This document shows positions 14,136-15,863 of a DNA stretch of 15,863 bases, in pieces. The DNA lies in contig DDLS01000134.1 in the NCBI GenBank assembly GCA_002340255.1, positions 1 through 15,863 of the forward strand, written 5' to 3'. Source of the stretch: Cyanobacteria bacterium UBA2566. GTDB taxonomy: Bacteria; Cyanobacteriota; Cyanobacteriia; Cyanobacteriales; Desertifilaceae. The number at the start of each line of letters is the position of its first letter. The first letter of the stretch is position 1. Made by a program: the position numbers and the translations under genes. The notes beneath the pieces are model-generated. The model did not search any database. It was not told where the DNA came from and was given only the letters and a program-made list of their open reading frames with translations.

Positions 14136-14857
14136 TTGAGATCGCCCAATAACCGCTGCTTCACACTTTCAGCAATCTTCTGACCCAGATATTCCGGAAT
14201 CAAGCTTTCATTGGGCCCAAGCAAGTAGAGAATTAGGCGAGTGCGTCCCCTCCAAACCAAAAGATTGGCATTAACGACCAATAAATCCTCTTGCCAAATG
14301 GCATACATAACCTTATAAAACAATCCTGGCTGATTATCCGCTTCAATTAGTAAGGCAGGTAGATGGAACACCGGATCGACATAAAACTCCGTATCCACCT
14401 GTTCTAACCCCGCATCTAGGTTAAACTCGACGGCCAACATTTCCTCCACCTCAAAATGGCCCGCTAAGGCCTCCTGAATGGCTCGACAGACATTTTCCGC
14501 CGTTTTCTCCAGTAGTGCCTTTCCTCCTCTAGAGACCACCAACTTGATGAACACTAGCATCGGAGCATGAATTTGACCATAGAGACTGAGGCTATGAATC
14601 GTTAATCCATAGGCAGCCAGAACCCCAAAAATGTCACTCAACAGGAAGGACTGATTACGATAAGCAAAATGGAGAGCGCTTTTGGCGCTCTCAGAGCGTA
14701 CTTCAATCACAGCTTTCTGGGTTTTGTAGAGTTGATAGGCCAGCTTCAGGTTTTGGAGTTGGATGTCAGAACTGACAAACTGTTCATAGAATTGGGGGAA
14801 CGCCCGGTTAAAGCGTTTGAGCAGTTCTAAGGTAGAGGATTTTAAACCCTGAGCCAT
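14132..14857 (-). CDS. ACT-domain protein (tandem ACT), possible amino-acid or nitrogen sensor
   Basis: The 241 residues contain two regions that look like ACT domains. The first is at about 68-130 (RNQSFLLSDIFGVLAAYGLTI, then LVFIKLVVSRG); the second at about 170-235 (ADNQPGLFYKVMYAIWQED, then WRGRTRLILYLL). The second begins with the D-x-P-G-L pattern seen in GlnD-type ACT modules. There is no catalytic domain, so a small-molecule sensor or a regulatory partner is the best guess; the ligand is unknown. The N-terminal 60 residues look helical. No Shine-Dalgarno is evident. It is divergent from the GNAT gene across 77 bases. Assignment to ACT is by eye, and a profile search would settle it. 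Confidence 0.75.
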   Translation of the reverse strand: MAQGLKSSTLELLKRFNRAFPQFYEQFVSSDIQLQNLKLAYQLYKTQKAVIEVRSESAKSALHFAYRNQSFLLSDIFGVLAAYGLTIHSLSLYGQIHAPMLVFIKLVVSRGGKALLEKTAENVCRAIQEALAGHFEVEEMLAVEFNLDAGLEQVDTEFYVDPVFHLPALLIEADNQPGLFYKVMYAIWQEDLLVVNANLLVWRGRTRLILYLLGPNESLIPEYLGQKIAESVKQRLLGDLN

Positions 14858-14934
14858 AATAGAAGGAAAAGATTATGGGAGATATACTAAGCTAATATTG
14901 TTTATTTAACTTTGACTACTTCAATCACACCTGC

Positions 14935-15465
14935 ATGGGTTTTTGGAAAAGCTTGTTTAGCAGCTCGGATACTCCGATAACAACCAGTCCAGCGAAAGCA
15001 CTGGAAGATTTTGCTACGCTGGATATTAAGAGCGATTCGGGCAAAATCTCCCGTATTGTATTTAGCACGAATCGGAACATCGACCTATATGAACTCGAAG
15101 AGCTATGTGATGCGGTGGGCTGGTCTCGCCGTCCTTTGCGGAAAGTCAAAAAAGCGATCGAACACAGCTTTCTGGTCATTTCGATGTGGGACTTACGAGG
15201 CAACCATCGTCGCTTGATTGGCTTTGCTAGGGCAACCTCGGATCATGCCTTTAATGCGACTCTCTGGGATGTCGTCGTTCATCCAACCTTCCAAGGTAAA
15301 GGTCTAGGCAAAGCCCTGATGAAACATACGATTAAGAAACTCCGCAGTGAAGATATTAGTAACATTACCTTGTTTGCCGATCCTCATGTGGTTGAATTTT
15401 ACCGCAGCCTGGGTTTTCTCCAAGATCCAGAAGGCATTAAGGGGATGTTTTGGTATCCAAACTAA
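14935..15465 (+). CDS. GNAT-family N-acetyltransferase resembling ycf52/NSI
   Basis: The 176-residue protein has a GNAT fold at about 75-165. The acetyl-CoA motif FQGKGLGKAL is at 119-128 after the strand LWDVVVHPT (110-118). The C-terminal FADPHVVEFYRSLGF (147-161) is the usual end, with Tyr156 as a likely general acid. The wording resembles plastid-type Ycf52/NSI acetyltransferases and their cyanobacterial relatives, reported to acetylate protein lysines and small amines such as serotonin; substrate here is unknown. The N-terminal 40 residues are divergent. No ribosome binding site is visible before the ATG. It is alone on the plus strand, followed by an STRR and a tRNA gene. Confidence 0.85.
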   Translation: MGFWKSLFSSSDTPITTSPAKALEDFATLDIKSDSGKISRIVFSTNRNIDLYELEELCDAVGWSRRPLRKVKKAIEHSFLVISMWDLRGNHRRLIGFARATSDHAFNATLWDVVVHPTFQGKGLGKALMKHTIKKLRSEDISNITLFADPHVVEFYRSLGFLQDPEGIKGMFWYPN

Positions 15466-15477
15466 GAAGGGGAGACC

Positions 15478-15506
15478 ATAGGCACTATAGCAATAGGCAA
15501 TGCAAG
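15478..15506. repeat. STRR heptamers with CTATAGC motif after the GNAT gene
   Basis: AATAGGC and AATGCAA-type units lie next to CTATAGC (15485-15491). This matches, on the opposite strand, the GCCTATT array in the foldback element and the motif next to the panD array. Confidence 0.5.
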
Positions 15507-15599
15507 AACACTAGGTTTTCAACTTAGGCTCAATGAATGCAGTCTGGAAAATAGATCTTCCAATTGCATTGACTCTAGCCAAACCTCACTTTTATGGGT

Positions 15600-15610
15600 T
15601 ATAATACAAT
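15600..15610 (+). promoter_or_regulatory. Probable -10 region of tRNA-Pro
   Basis: TATAAT lies at 15600-15605, 15 bases before the tRNA, overlapping TACAAT at 15605-15610. The best -35 (TTGACT, 15569-15574) is 25 bases upstream of it, too far for a standard promoter, so only the -10 element is offered. Confidence 0.4.
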
Positions 15611-15620
15611 CAGGTTTATC

Positions 15621-15694
15621 CGGGATGTAGCGCAGCTTGGTAGCGCGCCTGCTTTGGGAGCAGGATGTCGCAGGTTCAAATCCTGTCATCCCGA
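15621..15694 (+). tRNA. tRNA-Pro (UGG anticodon)
   Basis: A full cloverleaf is visible. The acceptor stem pairs CGGGATG (15621-15627) with CATCCCG (15687-15693), with discriminator A at 15694. The D-arm pairs GCGC/GCGC. The anticodon stem CTGCT/AGCAG encloses the loop TTTGGGA, so the anticodon is TGG (codon CCA and relatives). The T-arm loop is TTCAAAT. No CCA is encoded at the 3' end, as usual in cyanobacteria. The 169 bases that follow, to the window edge, contain no gene I can support. Confidence 0.97.
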
Positions 15695-15863
15695 TTTATA
15701 GAATAGCCTTTGGTTTCCAGTATTTGAACCCGTAGCCCCCTCTTCCTAAAGGAGCGCTCAACACACATTCAACACAAAACCACCATAACACCCTCCAAAA
15801 GTAAGGGGCAAGCAATAGGTCAAATGGGTTAGATAGTAATTAGAGTTTTCTATAGATTTCATA

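Noticed and set aside
15621..15863. Integration site for a mobile element at the tRNA-Pro 3' end
   Set aside because: No integrase and no repeat of the tRNA 3' end is seen in the window; the flank is too short to judge.

Overview
The window reads as chromosomal DNA of a cyanobacterium, probably a filamentous Oscillatoriales-like one. It carries psaF and psaJ of photosystem I. The palindrome GCGATCGC (HIP1, typical of many cyanobacteria) occurs roughly twenty times, inside and between genes. Short tandem heptamer repeats (STRRs), another cyanobacterial hallmark, sit in many of the gaps. The genus is an inference. I see no phage, transposase, CRISPR array or obvious defence genes.

Layout. 1-1241: a two-pass membrane protein of unknown role, then panD on the minus strand. 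1379-2782: leuC, divergent from panD, with an intrinsic terminator behind it. 2875-3175: a pentapeptide-repeat gene that looks broken. 3193-6393: a minus-strand cluster of a subtilisin-like protease with a polytopic membrane tail, a 72-residue beta-rich protein overlapping it by 4 bases, and an agmatine deiminase with a Tat/lipoprotein-like leader. 6612-10379: a plus-strand division cluster of a small membrane protein, ftsQ, ftsZ and thiD. 10462-10899: a conserved unknown on the minus strand. 10945-11068: a 124-bp foldback repeat. 11220-11881: psaF-psaJ on the minus strand with a strong terminator. 12080-13129: tsaD, divergent from psaF, with a terminator-like hairpin in its leader. 13160-14857: an ACT-domain protein and an alpha/beta hydrolase, both minus. 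14935-15465: a GNAT acetyltransferase resembling the ycf52/NSI family. 15621-15694: tRNA-Pro(UGG).

How the genes fit together. FtsQ and FtsZ act in the divisome. PanD and LeuC serve pathways that meet at 2-oxoisovalerate. PsaF and PsaJ are neighbouring subunits of photosystem I. TsaD makes the t6A tRNA modification. The protease, small protein and agmatine deiminase look co-transcribed and may all work at or outside the cytoplasmic membrane.

The most unusual non-coding signals are the foldback element with an STRR core, a recurring link between a GCTATA motif and STRRs, STRRs abutting or overlapping gene 3' ends, and the hairpin plus T-tract just upstream of tsaD. No wholly new multi-gene system is evident. 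The membrane-protease/deiminase cluster and the foldback/STRR family are the best leads.
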